64,000 bases of DNA, taken from Punica granatum. Lineage: Eukaryota; Streptophyta; Magnoliopsida; Myrtales; Lythraceae. The stretch's first letter is position 1; each line of letters starts with the position of its first letter. This document shows, in pieces, positions 11,308 through 22,545 of this stretch. A program made the position numbers and the translations under genes. A model generated the notes under the pieces. It saw only the letters and a program-made list of their open reading frames with translations. It ran no database searches and had not been told where the DNA came from. The stretch spans positions 18,199,699 to 18,263,698 of the forward strand of contig NC_045127.1 in assembly GCF_007655135.1 (NCBI RefSeq). The letters are read 5' to 3'.

Positions 11308-11619
11308 AAGAGTCCTCTAAATTTGATATGGCGAATGAAACTGGAAACAACCATTGGCTTGTTGGAGAATTGAGTGTGTAGGCCATCTAATCACTCCATC
11401 AAGAGACTGTCTTCTAATTCATGGGGATAAAGGTCAAGATGCTAGATGCTTTCATGAATGGCACCGACTGGGACAAGGAAAATGGAGGTAGGGCATATTG
11501 AGTTGTTCCTTGTGAGCCCCCTGTCATTCGATGCGTTTCAACCACTCATAGGCTCCAAGTCAACAATGAAACATATAAAGGTGCAATATATATTTAAGTG
11601 TGGGCTACTATGGAATTAG

Positions 11620-12030
11620 AAGATACACATGAGATCCAGGAAATTACAATCCAAAGAAAATTCTTGCTTTCAATGGAAGAGTAAGTGATGAGAATTTTCA
11701 AGAATGGATTTTTTTGATGTGGATCGATTCTTTGATTACTATAATATGTTCCATTAATGGAAACCGAGTAGATAGGGTGATTTATTACTTGAGAGGCAAA
11801 ACTTCGACTTGGTGGGAAAAATTGCAAAAAGATAGCATTAAAGATGGGAAAAACACAATATTCACGTGGAGGCGCTTGAAGCAATTACTAAAGGCAATGT
11901 TTCTATCAAGAGACTACGAGCAAAATTTGTTTCCACATGATCAAAGGTGTATGCAAGGGCAGAGAACGGTACATGAGTACTCAACCAAATTCATAAGCTT
12001 CTCGGAATGTGTTAGGTATCAAAAAATTGA
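11620..12030 (+). pseudogene. Ty3/gypsy gag fragment
   Basis: Two overlapping frames give a recognisable retrotransposon gag: an FNGRVSDENFQEW segment and VDRFFDYYN, then YYLRGKTSTWWEKLQ, FTWRRLKQLLKAMF, and YEQNLFPHDQRC with a QGQRTVHEYSTKF tail. At least one frameshift lies near 11700. Similarity stops near 12030, before the zinc knuckle. No protease, reverse transcriptase or integrase follows. Gag proteins package the element's RNA; this copy cannot do so. Confidence 0.75.
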
Positions 12031-13890
12031 CCTGATAAACCGGACACGGTCTAACGTCCTGGGTCCACGTCGATACACCAAATCGATAACAATCCGTAGA
12101 GGAAATATTCTCTCCATTATTATCTCTTATATATCTTTGATATATTATTCCCTTAAATATCTACATGATATCTCTATGGAATATTTCACTATCTATTATA
12201 TGCAATTAAATATCTCAAGAGGATTACGATATCCCAATAGATATCTCATGCGGCTCTCCATAAATACCTCCAGGTATGCCTAAAGCCCTAAGTTCAATTG
12301 ATTGTTCATCCGGAGCACATCCTTATTTTAGTATCGGAGAGGGCAATCGGGATTGCCTCCCATTCTTCCTCTTCTTGCAGGTAAATTGTACCGAGCTAAA
12401 GCAAGTTCGTGGCTCATGGGACGCATGAGGAAGGCATGTGATCAAGGTCCGAAGACTGCGACCCCAATAGAATGCAGTGCAGCAAATGAGTCAAATACAC
12501 AGCAGATTGCCAAGGAGGTGCACCCAAAAAATCGAGAAAAGATAAGGTTTAAAGCAGACATTATAAATAATGTTAAAAGGAATTCAAAGCTGACACTAAG
12601 AAGGAGAAGAGGCAAAAGCCAGTCGACTGCAAGGAGGTGCAAATCAAGGAAGTCTCCAAGAATATTAACAGTTCCAAAATTGCAAGAGTTACCTATTTTG
12701 ATCGCAAAGGATTTATTTTTAGAAGAGAAGATCTCATAGATACAACCGCCATCAAACTTGCCACATAAGTAATTCCGAGTGATGGCTATTGATGATCCAA
12801 CAATTGGAGCAAGTCGAGTGCAAATTGAGTCTGGTGCTTAGAACATCTCAAAAGCTCGAGATCAACCCTTTTGCAAAGTGAGGCAGAATCAAGCGGAGGA
12901 ATTTTGGATCGCTAATTAGACTTGACGAAGTCCTAGCTATGTTTGGACAAATCAGAGGCGGATTCTTTTGATATGAAAAGGGGAGATGAGATCAAAAAAT
13001 TAGGATACATTATGGAAAAATAAAACTTCCATTGAAGGGAACAAGTAAAAGGTTTTCATATTCTTGTAGAATCGAGAATGAGGTTTTCGCTAGTATACTT
13101 TATTTAAATAGGAAGATATCTAGGAGATACATGAACCTCTAATAGCTTGAACTTTTGGGTTTATATGAGACTTAAGTTTTGCCACCTATTAACTTGAACT
13201 TTTAGGTTGGAAGTGGATTTAAATCCGTATAATCCCTTTAGAATTTCAAGAATCTTTCATGGCACGAGTAGAAAACCAAATCCGTTGAGACTTCATCATA
13301 TCCTTGGGCTTGGTTGCGAGTCGTGACACTCAAGAAAGCAATTTTTAGAGTTCTGCCGCACAGAAACCCCTCCTCTTTTGCCATCCGCTTATTTTTCGAC
13401 CGGTGGGCTTTTCGCTGAAGGAATTGGGAAAAATGCTGTTAGGAGAATGGGGAATACAAGAGTAGATCCCATAATATATATATAGACATTTCATAATATT
13501 TGGATTCCGGAAAACAAAATATCTTTCTTTTAATAATTTAAAACAAGTCAGCGGACATTCCAACACCCTGCGTGTCCCTTTTTTACCCCTTTTTCCTCAT
13601 TATTTAAGGTTTTCTCACAATTTTTAATTATTATTCATTTGTGTCCTTTTTATTTCTTCTTGCATTTTTGAAAAAATTCAAAGTTAGCATGACTTAACTA
13701 TTTATACAATTAACTAAAACATATCGTATCCTACAAAAGTGAGTGAGTAGTATTTTGATGCGCATTTTCTCATCAAAATGATACATGCTAAACTTTTAAT
13801 ACTAATAAATTAGTGGCGAATGAAATAATTAAGTTAGTTCTATTGAAGTGTCAAAATATTTCTTCAATATTTTAGATTATATCTGATCAT
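12031..13890 (+). other. Unassigned DNA after the gag fragment; possible inserted LTR at 12031-12420
   Basis: The gag similarity breaks off abruptly. About 390 bp follow with an AT-rich part, a CATAAATACC box near 12260 and a pyrimidine-rich stretch, which resembles an LTR or its remnant, though no matching partner exists here. The 128-aa ORF at 12353-12739 is basic and low complexity and I do not recognise it. 12740-13890 is AT-rich with no supported feature. Confidence 0.3.
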
Positions 13891-14492
13891 GGCTTTTGTC
13901 ATTTTAGTCACGAATATTTATTTTTTGCTATTCTTGGCCTCAATTATTCACGTTCTTTCCACTTTGATCTTGCAATCACATTTTCCATTGACTTTGCTAA
14001 TGTGTAATTTTCTAATATTTTAAAATTTGAAAAATTAATTTCGTAATATTTCGGAACTCACCAGAGACCACCATTGGAGAGTGGGCGACCAGCGGGGGGC
14101 CTCCACCCCCTGACTTCTCCCGATTTAGGAGATTTGACAAACTAGGGAGAAATTAGGAGGTGGGGCAGCCCTTGCCAGCCACCCACCCCCAGACGATGGT
14201 CATCGACGAAGTCAAATTAGTGGGGTGGGGCTGGCCTCGCTGCCCGCCTACCCCCAACATTGGTTGCAAGCAACCCTGTTCAGGGTTGGGTGGCCGGTGG
14301 GCACCTGTAGCCACTCCCTCCTGATTCTTTTTTTAATTACTTGTCTTATTTTAATTTTTAAAAATATTTTTTAATTGCCACATCAACAAAGTTAATGGAA
14401 ACTATAACTGCAAAAACAAAGTGCAAAAGCGTGAAAAGTTAAGGATAAGAATAATAAAAAATAAAGGTTTATGACCAAAATGAAAAAAAAGG
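13891..14492. mobile_element. Foldback/MITE-like element with ~115-bp inverted arms
   Basis: The left arm (about 13891-14005) pairs with the right arm (about 14378-14492) with many mismatches. Both contain CATTTT(A/G)GTCA, a TTTATTTTTTG-like tract, TTCACG, CACTTTG and TTTCCATT(G/A)ACTTTG. The interior (14050-14330) is GC-rich and unlike the AT-rich flanks. No ORF is supported. Target duplications are unclear, so the superfamily stays open; long arms would suit a MULE-derived MITE. Confidence 0.55.
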
Positions 14493-14525
14493 TTAAAGTT
14501 TGAGAATTAAAAATTTCTTTTTCGG

Positions 14526-14526
<1 letters not shown>

Positions 14527-14585
<59 letters not shown>

Positions 14586-14587
14586 TT
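14527..14587 (+). repeat. (TAA)n/(TTA)n palindromic microsatellite
   Basis: ATAATAATA repeats change to ATTATTATT in the middle, forming a self-complementary trinucleotide tract of about 60 bp. Confidence 0.95.
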
Positions 14588-15878
14588 TAATTTTAGGACA
14601 ATAACAAAATTATACTTGATATTTTGATGTAATCCAGATCGTTTGATTATACTTTATGATATTGTTCTTGCATAACAATAGTATGTTGCTGCAAAAGCTC
14701 AACAGTATTAGGCTAAAAAAACTCATGAGCCTCAACGAGCCTTCGTTATCAAATGAGCCGAGCTCAAACTTGGATGTTCAGACTCGACGAAGCTCAAGCC
14801 TAAGCCTGATCTCAGTAGCACATTAACGAGCTGAGCTTGAGCCTTGTAGATTCGGACTCGGGTCGAGTCGGCTCGTTTACAGCCCTATTTATAACCAAAC
14901 GAAGATAATCAATACATATTAGCTTTTTTGCTCGTGCGATGCATGAACTATTGTTTAGTGTGATTATTTTTAGATGGATTTTTAAAAATTTTGACATCAC
15001 AATTGAAATTTTCTTTAAGTTATGTACATTCTTGAATTGAAAGCATTCAATGCATACAATAACAAATTTTGAATAATTGAAAATCAATTATAACACCGAA
15101 CATAGACAAAGAAAATGATGTTACTTAGAAAACTTATTACATTTTCTTAAATACCCAATTCTAAAAAATTGTAATAGATGACCACCATGTATTTTGGAAA
15201 AAAAAGTGTAAATCATCTATTTTTAATTTTACATAAATTTATCTATTATTATTTCAAAAGTGTTCAATACCTAAACATACTTATTGCATGTAGTAGATTT
15301 TTTTTTGTAGTTACTAATTATGCCCAAATTTTTTTGTATAAATTTATTTTAGAGATTGTATTTTCGATAAAATGGGTTTGATATGAGATTTCGCGATTGA
15401 ACTTTTGTAAAGCTAACAATTTTAAAATTTTAAATAATTCCCAATTTTCAAAAATTATGAATAATTATTACTAATGAAATCCTTAAATTTATGAATATTT
15501 ATTTCTTTATGAAATAACTATAAGTGATTAGTATATTTCTTTGGATATATTTATTTCTTTATTTACAATAATAATTATTATTTAATTTCTATATTGCACA
15601 ATAATTTATCAAGACATTTAATATTGAATATATTCATTTCTTTATAATAATAATAATATTTATTGTGATTTAAAATCTATATTGCATATTAATCATTAAG
15701 TCATAAATAAATTTTAAGATTATATATTTTAAATCAATAATGTGTTTGTATAATAAAATTATTAAATATGTAATGATTTACATGCATTTACTAATTTAGT
15801 CCTAATTGTATGTATATTTATAATTGTTTATTTAAATATTTTACTTTTTTAACCTTATTTATTACGGAGATACAACCT
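14588..15878. other. AT-rich intergenic DNA, nothing identified
   Basis: Region 14700-14880 has repeated GAGCTC/GAGCCT words common in plant dispersed repeats. The remainder is very AT-rich. No coding region is supported. Confidence 0.5.
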
Positions 15879-15887
15879 TATATATAT

Positions 15888-16070
15888 GGGAAAATGATAT
15901 TGTTGGTCCTAAATGTTTGTCATTTTTTGACATTGAGTCCTAAAAGTTTCAATTGAAAAATTCAAGCCCTATAAGTTTTGAAAAAGTGTCAGCGTTGGTC
16001 CTATTCGTCCGCTACCGTTACCGACCTGCCACCGTGGAGTTAACGCCGTCAACTCCTTCCACGTGTCCGT
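15888..16070 (+). repeat. Left terminal inverted repeat of the MULE
   Basis: This arm is the inverted partner of 40090-40306. Similarity weakens beyond a GGAGTTAACGCCGTC block shared with the right arm. Confidence 0.85.
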
Positions 16071-16090
16071 TAAATGATGACGCGACACCC

Positions 16091-16940
16091 TCGCCCCGAA
16101 TAGAAAACCCGAATCTCAACTAACTCGAGTCGAACATAAAATGAAACCGGCTCCGAGAACCCGATTGCGTCCCTCCTGAATCGAGACCCCAAAATCGAAA
16201 CACCCCCAAATTTCCCAAAATCGAAACACCCTCAAGAAGAACCCTAATTTCCCAATCCGAAGGAACCCTAATTGGGAAAGAGGAAGCCCTGAACCCTAAT
16301 TTCCCAAGAGGAAGCCCCAGTCGATCGAAATCCCAAAGCTTAGTAGCTCGTGTGGAAGGGGGTTCAACAACTCGTGTGGAAGGGGGCAATACACTTGTGA
16401 TTCATCTCCACGACTCCGAAGTCACCACCCTCCTTCCTCCTCCCCCTCTCCTAGTAAGTGATTGTCGTTTGAATTCTCTTTTAAGTCCTCTCCGTCTTTC
16501 TTTGTCTTGGATCGAAGGTTTTAGCTCCTCGGATTGGCTATCTCTTTTTAGGACTCACTTTAGCAATGCTCTGCCTCCTGGGGTCGATACCGTCTGGTTT
16601 GAGTACAAAGGCTTGATGCCTCCTGTTCTTTTCTCTTCCCTTTGCTGTGGTGCTAATCATGGACTTGTTTTTGTAGGTACATTCTAACTGTGCGCAGCGG
16701 CAGAGCCACTTGGAATGAAACCCTAATCCTGTGCAAGGTTGAATCGACTAATCAGGTATATTTTTCACATTACGAATATAATATTTTCTGGGCATTTCAA
16801 ATAATATCTGGCATTGTTAATTTACGAAGTTTTAGCACCAATTAACAAAGGGCCAGAGAAATTTTCGAGTTTATTTTCCAATTATTATATGTTTGCTTTA
16901 TTTTTTATTGCAATCTCATCCAAGGTCTTCGATTACTGGC
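16091..16940 (+). promoter_or_regulatory. Leader region of the GRF gene with two likely 5'-UTR introns
   Basis: CCCTAATTTCCC-type repeats occur at about 16245-16310, followed by candidate GT-AG introns at 16454-16676 (GTAAGTG...TTTTTGTAG) and 16756-16924 (GTATAT...CATCCAAG). These would join untranslated exons to the exon containing the ATG at 16941. No TATA box is obvious. The splice model is inferred from consensus sites only. Confidence 0.4.
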
Positions 16941-17399
16941 ATGGACGCCGTCATTGTACGTGGACAGCAAGCTTCCGGAGGAAGGCACCGAAGAGTGGAG
17001 ACTTCTAGTTCAAGCTTTTCTGGGAGCAATGCGGCCCTCTGTAGTTGCGAATTGCGAGTTCAACAGAAAACATCACGAACGCCAAACAACCCAGGTAGGA
17101 GATTCATTGGATGCCTAAAGTACCGAGAAAATGGAGGGTGTGGCTATTTTAGGTGGATTGACGATCAATTTGATGCTTCTCAACATAAATCCATTTCAGA
17201 AATTGGTGAGGAAGAAGTTTCCTCGTCTGAATGGGAAATGAAGTATATAAAATTAAAGATTAAGGAATTGGATGACGAGTTAAAGCACCGACAAAGCCAT
17301 GCTTCTGATGTTAGGGTAGTTGTTTATGCAGTTTGCATCGCAATTATGATTGGAATTTTATTTGGGATGTGCATTGGATGTAAATTTTGTATTGGGTAG
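16941..17399 (+). CDS. GRF-type zinc-finger membrane protein carried inside the MULE
   Basis: The intact 152-aa ORF has three parts. Residues about 34-72 form a zf-GRF domain with four cysteines (C34, C36, C58, C67) and the diagnostic GRRFIGC and CGYFRWID motifs. An acidic, probably coiled segment spans about 85-120 (EWEMKYIKLKIKELDDELK). A hydrophobic C-terminal anchor spans about 125-148 (VVVYAVCIAIMIGILFGMCI). GRF fingers bind single-stranded nucleic acid in other proteins; small plant GRF plus membrane-segment proteins have no settled function. I chose the ATG at 16941 because the more upstream one would be intronic in the likely splice model. It lies between the MULE arms and is transcribed opposite to the transposase. 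It has no stops while the transposase is decayed. It may be a captured host gene or an element-encoded accessory gene. Confidence 0.75.
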   Translation: MDAVIVRGQQASGGRHRRVETSSSSFSGSNAALCSCELRVQQKTSRTPNNPGRRFIGCLKYRENGGCGYFRWIDDQFDASQHKSISEIGEEEVSSSEWEMKYIKLKIKELDDELKHRQSHASDVRVVVYAVCIAIMIGILFGMCIGCKFCIG

Positions 17400-17569
17400 T
17401 AGGCTTTGCAGATCGGATATTTGGGATGTGAATTGGATGTAAATTCTGTATTGGGTACTAGGTTGTGCAGTATTGGGTAGTAGCCTGTGCAGATCGGTTA
17501 ATTCAGTATTGTAATTTTTAATTTGTTTTGAGACGACTCTGTTATTGCTAATGGAATACAATGTTTATT

Positions 17570-18020
17570 GAGTTCTACAGTTTGCATTCTGTATCTGTAT
17601 CTATATCTGCATTCTGCTCTATATTTTTTGTTCTGTAATGTATATGCTCTGTATTGTATATGTATATGTATTGTATCTTCTGCATTATGTATCGTATATG
17701 CGTGGCCTTCTGTTCTGTGTGGTCATTATGTTTATTTCAAATGTATTATAGTTCTGTTCTGCATTCACATCTGCATTCTACAGTACAGAGAAGATTTCTG
17801 CATTCTGTTTTGCATTTTGTTCCGCATTCTGCATCATGTTCTGCATTCTGTATTTGTTTTGCATTTTGCTCTGTATATTTTGTTATGCTCTGTATTGTAT
17901 ATGTATCTGTATTATATCTGCTGCATTCTGTTTTGTTTGGTTTTTAGTTATGCGTGGCCTTCTGTATATATTAACTATATTATAGTTCTGTTCTGCATTC
18001 ACATCTGCATTCTGTATATG
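17570..18020 (+). repeat. Degenerate minisatellite of TTCTGCATTCTGTAT-like units
   Basis: The block consists of irregular repeats of TCTGCATT, CTGTATTGTATATG and related words. The 166-aa and 97-aa ORFs across it are cysteine/tyrosine/leucine-rich by-products of the repetition. It lies where the 3' end of the transposase gene (SWIM zinc finger) would be expected. Confidence 0.8.
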
Positions 18021-20292
18021 TTCCTGATGTCAACCACATGCTTGGTGCCCCAAGCCTTGATCACATAACCATTTTCATCATTCCAGCTAACATGACAATA
18101 CCAATTCATTTTTAGATTTTCTTGCAATTTTTTTTTCAATCTTAAGACCAAGATCATTCGTCCACTTCTCACAGTTTGCTCTTTGAGTGGGGATCCTTTC
18201 TGTCACCAACTTCCTAATGTCCTCTAACATCGAATAAATGGATTTACACATCACTTCAAGTATTCTCCCATTAAAAGCTTCAAACAGATTATTATCAACA
18301 ATGTCACATTTAACCATGGGATTAAAGAAATCCTTATACCAGTGCTTGGGATTTGGTCTTTCCAACAAGTCTTCATATGCTTGGGGTGACATTTTACGAA
18401 GTAATTCCATATTTTCCTTGAAATCGACTTCAGTGGTTGATTTGGCAATATTCCAGAATTGCTTTTGTATCTTTGGTCCCTTGTGACTTCCACTCCAATT
18501 AGCATAAATGTGCCTTGCACACATTTTATACTCTACATGAGGGAACAACTCAGTTACCGCTTGTACCAACCCCTATGTAAAAAAACACAAAAATTAGCAT
18601 TTTTAAAAAATAACATGAGGGGAATAATTAATCTGAATGTATATTATTTACATTACCTTTTGTTGATCAGATATGATTGACCAACCTAAGCCATCAATTA
18701 TGTTTAGGTCATCCTTAAGTAGACTCATAAACCATAACCATGTATCTTTGCTCTCAACTTGAACTACGGCCCAAGCAATGGGAAACATTTGATTGTTTTC
18801 ATCCCTACAAATGATAGTGAGCAGTTGACCATTAATCACTGTCTTCAGGAAACAACCATCAACCCTAATTATTTGCTCGCATCCCTTTACAAATCTCGTC
18901 TTCAAAGCATCAAAGCACACATAAAATTTATCAAAAATAGATGGCTCAGCTGGTATTGGCCTTTCAACCTTCATACAGATAGAGGAATCCCTATTTGTTC
19001 TCTTTAACTCATCAGCATAAAACCACATCAGTGCATACTCTGCTTTATTATCACCAACCAACAAATCATAGACATTTTCCTTTGCCCTCCTACACCGGGA
19101 TCTAGATACCTCTACACCTAACTGTTCCTTCATTAGCTTTTTGAATTCATTTAGCTTGATGGATGGAAGTGATCGGATTGTGCCCATGTAATGTCTAGCC
19201 AACCATTTGCTATTCACTCTACTATTCTTGTAAGTGATATTGCAGGTGTGATTGTCAAAGGATTTCCTCACCTGGTAAGCACCAAGGTTCTTCATGAATT
19301 TAGCAACTATCTTCCAAGGACAACTCGTCTCTTTACACCTCACTCTTATATACTCTTTGCAATTTTTTTTTGAAGTATAGGTTCCTTTGGGTCTTCACAG
19401 AAGCCAAACAAATTGCATCCTTAAATTGTTTTCCATCTTCAAACAGTTGCCCTACACTAAAAGTAGGCAACTCACAAGTCAATTCATATTGAGGGAATGT
19501 ACTTGACTTTCTAAAGTAACTTTTGGGTTCATTTTCTCTCACTTTGTCTTCATTATCCCCAAACTCTGAACTTGATTCACCAGAGTTAATACTGCAAGCC
19601 TCATTAGAAGATGGATAATCGGTTATATATCATTCATCTCCTGCATCAACGGTAACAATATAGCCCTCTTTCTCTTTGCCCTTATAGTTTGGCTTATCTT
19701 GTCTTGCTTCCCTTATAATAGTATTTAGATCCTTCTGTAGCAGCAAACTCTTCAATTTTTCAGCTATCTTCTTCTTTGCAATTTGAACTTGAGATCTGAT
19801 GTCTTCGAGCTCATGATCATCTTCTTCACTTAGATTTGCAGACACATCCCCATAAGCAAAATCACTCTCACTCCTACTGCTACTGGTCTCTTCACTTCCT
19901 TCTGCAACTGGATCTATAACAGCATCAACTCCTTTCCTTCGTAAACTACCAGATGCAGTCTCTTTTCCTTCACTTTCCTCAGTAGCCGCCTCTTAGGTCG
20001 CTGAAATGATTTGGGGTTGGTTTTGTGCTTCACATACCATTGGCAATATTTATGCTCCAACAGCTGCCCTATGAGTTGAATGACAGAATTGTCCTTCTAC
20101 ACCTCAAATAATCCCTCTTTTAACACCTTCCCATGAATCCTACACAACACCACCTCTACATTATCTTTATACCCCATATTTTCCAATTCTTTCACCGTAT
20201 GAGTAACATATACTTTGTCGCGTCAATATCCCTACGTATTATCTCACCCCCATTGTACAAAATTTCCCCTCCTTCTTCCTTAAAGGAACCGC
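18021..20292 (-). pseudogene. MULE transposase (MURA-like), decayed, 5' end cut off by LTR insertion
   Basis: Read on the minus strand: an N-terminal region with YNGGE, VKELENMGYKDNVE and QWYVKHKTNP; an acidic linker; the MuDR domain (PTFSVGQLFEDGKQFKDAI and CKETSCPWKI); and the catalytic core (IRVDGCFLK, ISDQQK-GLVQAV, CARHIYANW, NNLFEAFNGRI). These carry the DDE residues and the CxxH pair. A clean GT-AG intron (18573-18656) splits SDQQK/GLVQ. Lesions: frame change near 20180, stop at 20097-20099, frame change near 19990, stop at 19630-19632, frameshift at the T9/A9 run 19363-19371, and a frameshift near 18090. The SWIM finger is absent after TKHVVDIRN, replaced by minisatellite. The first 17 codons lie at 38221-38271. 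MURA catalyses cut-and-paste transposition; this copy cannot. Confidence 0.88.
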
Positions 20293-21895
20293 TGTCAGCA
20301 CCCCATTTTGGCTCACCTTTCCAAACGATAATATCAGCAATGATCCAAGCCACAACTTGAGCAGAATACAGAAAAACGACTTAACAGAGCAGAAAATCAC
20401 TATTCATCCTCAAGTCGGCAAAATCGAGCAAATGACACATGCATATGACAGAAGGACTCCAGGGGTCACCAAAGGGTAATAGAGTGACTAGAGAGCTCAG
20501 CAATATCCAAAACCGGCATTTTCAGTATATCACACGGACAGTTCTATTTTCTGATAGTTCGCTTGATCATCGGAAGATAGCCAATATTGGACTCCAAAAA
20601 TCCACTCCAATGCCAAACAGATGAAAAGTGTCCCCAAATGCATTTTGCAAATCATCTGCTCTATATAGAACAACTTTCTGTATACAGACAACTTTTCAGT
20701 GGAAGTCCAAAAATACTGGTTTCTCAGAGAAAAGTTAATTCCAAATATCAGATACGGCCATGCCCCTCAATCATACAGAGCACGAGCAGTGCTTCATATT
20801 GTCTTTTAGAAGCCATACAGACACTCTAAATGACTTTCGAACGACAAAACGGGCATACCCTTCTTCGGAAGAGCGTAACCGGATACTGGTCTGATGGAAT
20901 TACGGCAAACGAAGTTCACACTACATTGCCTTGAAAACTCCAGCGGACCGCAATTGGGCAAAACAGACAACAAAACCCTTCATGGTTTCCCGAGTAACCT
21001 CCGAGGAGCACAAAAGGCCATTTTCAGTGAAAATCCATATCTGGAGGTCCTTTTTGGGGAAACTTGACGCCGGATGCTTACCTTACACAATGCTAGCCTT
21101 CTCAAGGCTCAATGTGGAATCGTCGGAATGAATCACACAACTCATCTAGACCCCTCGAGGAGTGCTTTAAGGGTCTCAGATGCACTTCTCATATCCTTAG
21201 AGGCCCAATCTCAGCAAACAGAGATCACAGTAATCTCCGGATCGCCCAAGAAACTCAGAAAGTAATCTGAGAAATCCAGTTTCGGCCTCTTAGGACATCT
21301 CCGGCTCCATATTTGCATTTACCGGCTTAAGGGACAAGTGCCCACGTAATTTGACAATTTATGTCAAAATGACCGACGTGCGATGCAGATACAAGATATG
21401 CTGTCAAAAGTGGGTAACCTCGCTCTGAATGCATAAAAGGAGCAAAACCGGCTTCCGAGCCTCATACAGACAGTTGGCAATTCCTCACGGAAAATGCCAA
21501 TCTCGGACTCATTAAATCCGTTTCCTCGCGTATATCGATAATTCAACATTTGGTTCGAACCCCGAGCCTCGAATGCGCGATCAATCGAGACCCGAGCTTT
21601 TTCTCGGTTTCTCCTCTTCGGTCGTGGGACCGACGGGATGCCCAAGATGAGTCACCCTTTATTCTAGAAGCTTCTTCTTCTTCAATGCAAGAAGCCAACT
21701 TACACTCTTACTTGAAATTATCCAAGAGTTTGAAGACAACACTCAAGCCTTCATGAATGCTCATAAATGCTCTTGGATCATCTTCATCAAGAACACTTGG
21801 TCCACATTCATCCTCATCCTCATTAGGCAACCCGAAATTTGCTAATGGGAGGCTTAAGTGTGCTTACTTTTGCTTAATTACCCATTAGCTTTGCC

Positions 21896-21902
21896 TATAA
21901 AT
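21896..21902 (+). promoter_or_regulatory. TATA box of the 5' LTR
   Basis: TATAAAT in the context GCCTATAAATGGCCC, followed about 30 bp later by the pyrimidine-rich CACTTCTCCTCTT. Transcription would start near 21930, giving a U3 of about 1.6 kb and an R-U5 of about 3.4 kb. Confidence 0.65.
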
Positions 21903-22264
21903 GGCCCAAAAGTGATTAAGATAATCACTTCTCCTCTTACACACTCTCTCCAACCTTTCTCCTTCAAGAAATCCTCTCAAACTCCATAGCCAAGAACACT
22001 CAAAAACCAGCAAGCTTCAACACTTCAAAACCAAGAGAGAAAAACCGAAGCAAACCCGAAGAAAGCTTTGAGTTTCTTAAGTTGGGATGATTAAGTCGGA
22101 AGCCGATGTTCATCATCCCAACTTAAGTTCAAAACTTCTCAAACTCCATGGACCACATGTTTTGGACCCAAGGAGTTCATTCATGAACTTAGATTTTTGG
22201 TTTGAAGTCATTTGCTCATCATTTCAGGTTGATTTCCTCATTTCGGGCGAAGATCGTGCTCTCG

Positions 22265-22545
22265 GGTGAACAGTGCACCCGTAGCCGCTCGCTCGCGCGT
22301 CCAGCCGCGCACACGCGCGCACAGCCGCGAGCCCCGCTCGCCCGCTCAGGCCAGCTGCGCGCCCCGCGCGCCCGCGCGCCTCCCGCGCGTCCAGCCGCGC
22401 GCCCGCGCGCCTCCCGCGCGTCCAGCAGAGCGCCCGCGCCCCCGTGCACCCAGCCGCGCGCCCGCGCACGCCAGCTGCGCGCCTCCTGTGCACTCCAGCT
22501 GCACGCCCCGTGCACCTAGCTCCCCGAACGTGCATGCCTTTGCAC
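22265..22545 (+). repeat. CG-rich short tandem block in the 5' LTR
   Basis: Imperfect units of the type CCGCGCGCCCGCGCGCCTCC and CCAGCTGCGCGCC occur in the transcribed part of the LTR. All frames on both strands are open because the block lacks T-containing stops, giving spurious ORFs up to 126 aa. The matching block in the 3' LTR (about 35095-35400) differs in length and order. Confidence 0.85.

Noticed and set aside
12353..12739. 128-aa basic ORF
   Set aside because: Follows a broken gag, no recognised domain, low complexity; left within an unassigned region.
17568..18068. 166-aa Cys/Tyr-rich ORF that looks like a membrane protein
   Set aside because: Translation of a minisatellite; the period is irregular and all frames give similar strings.
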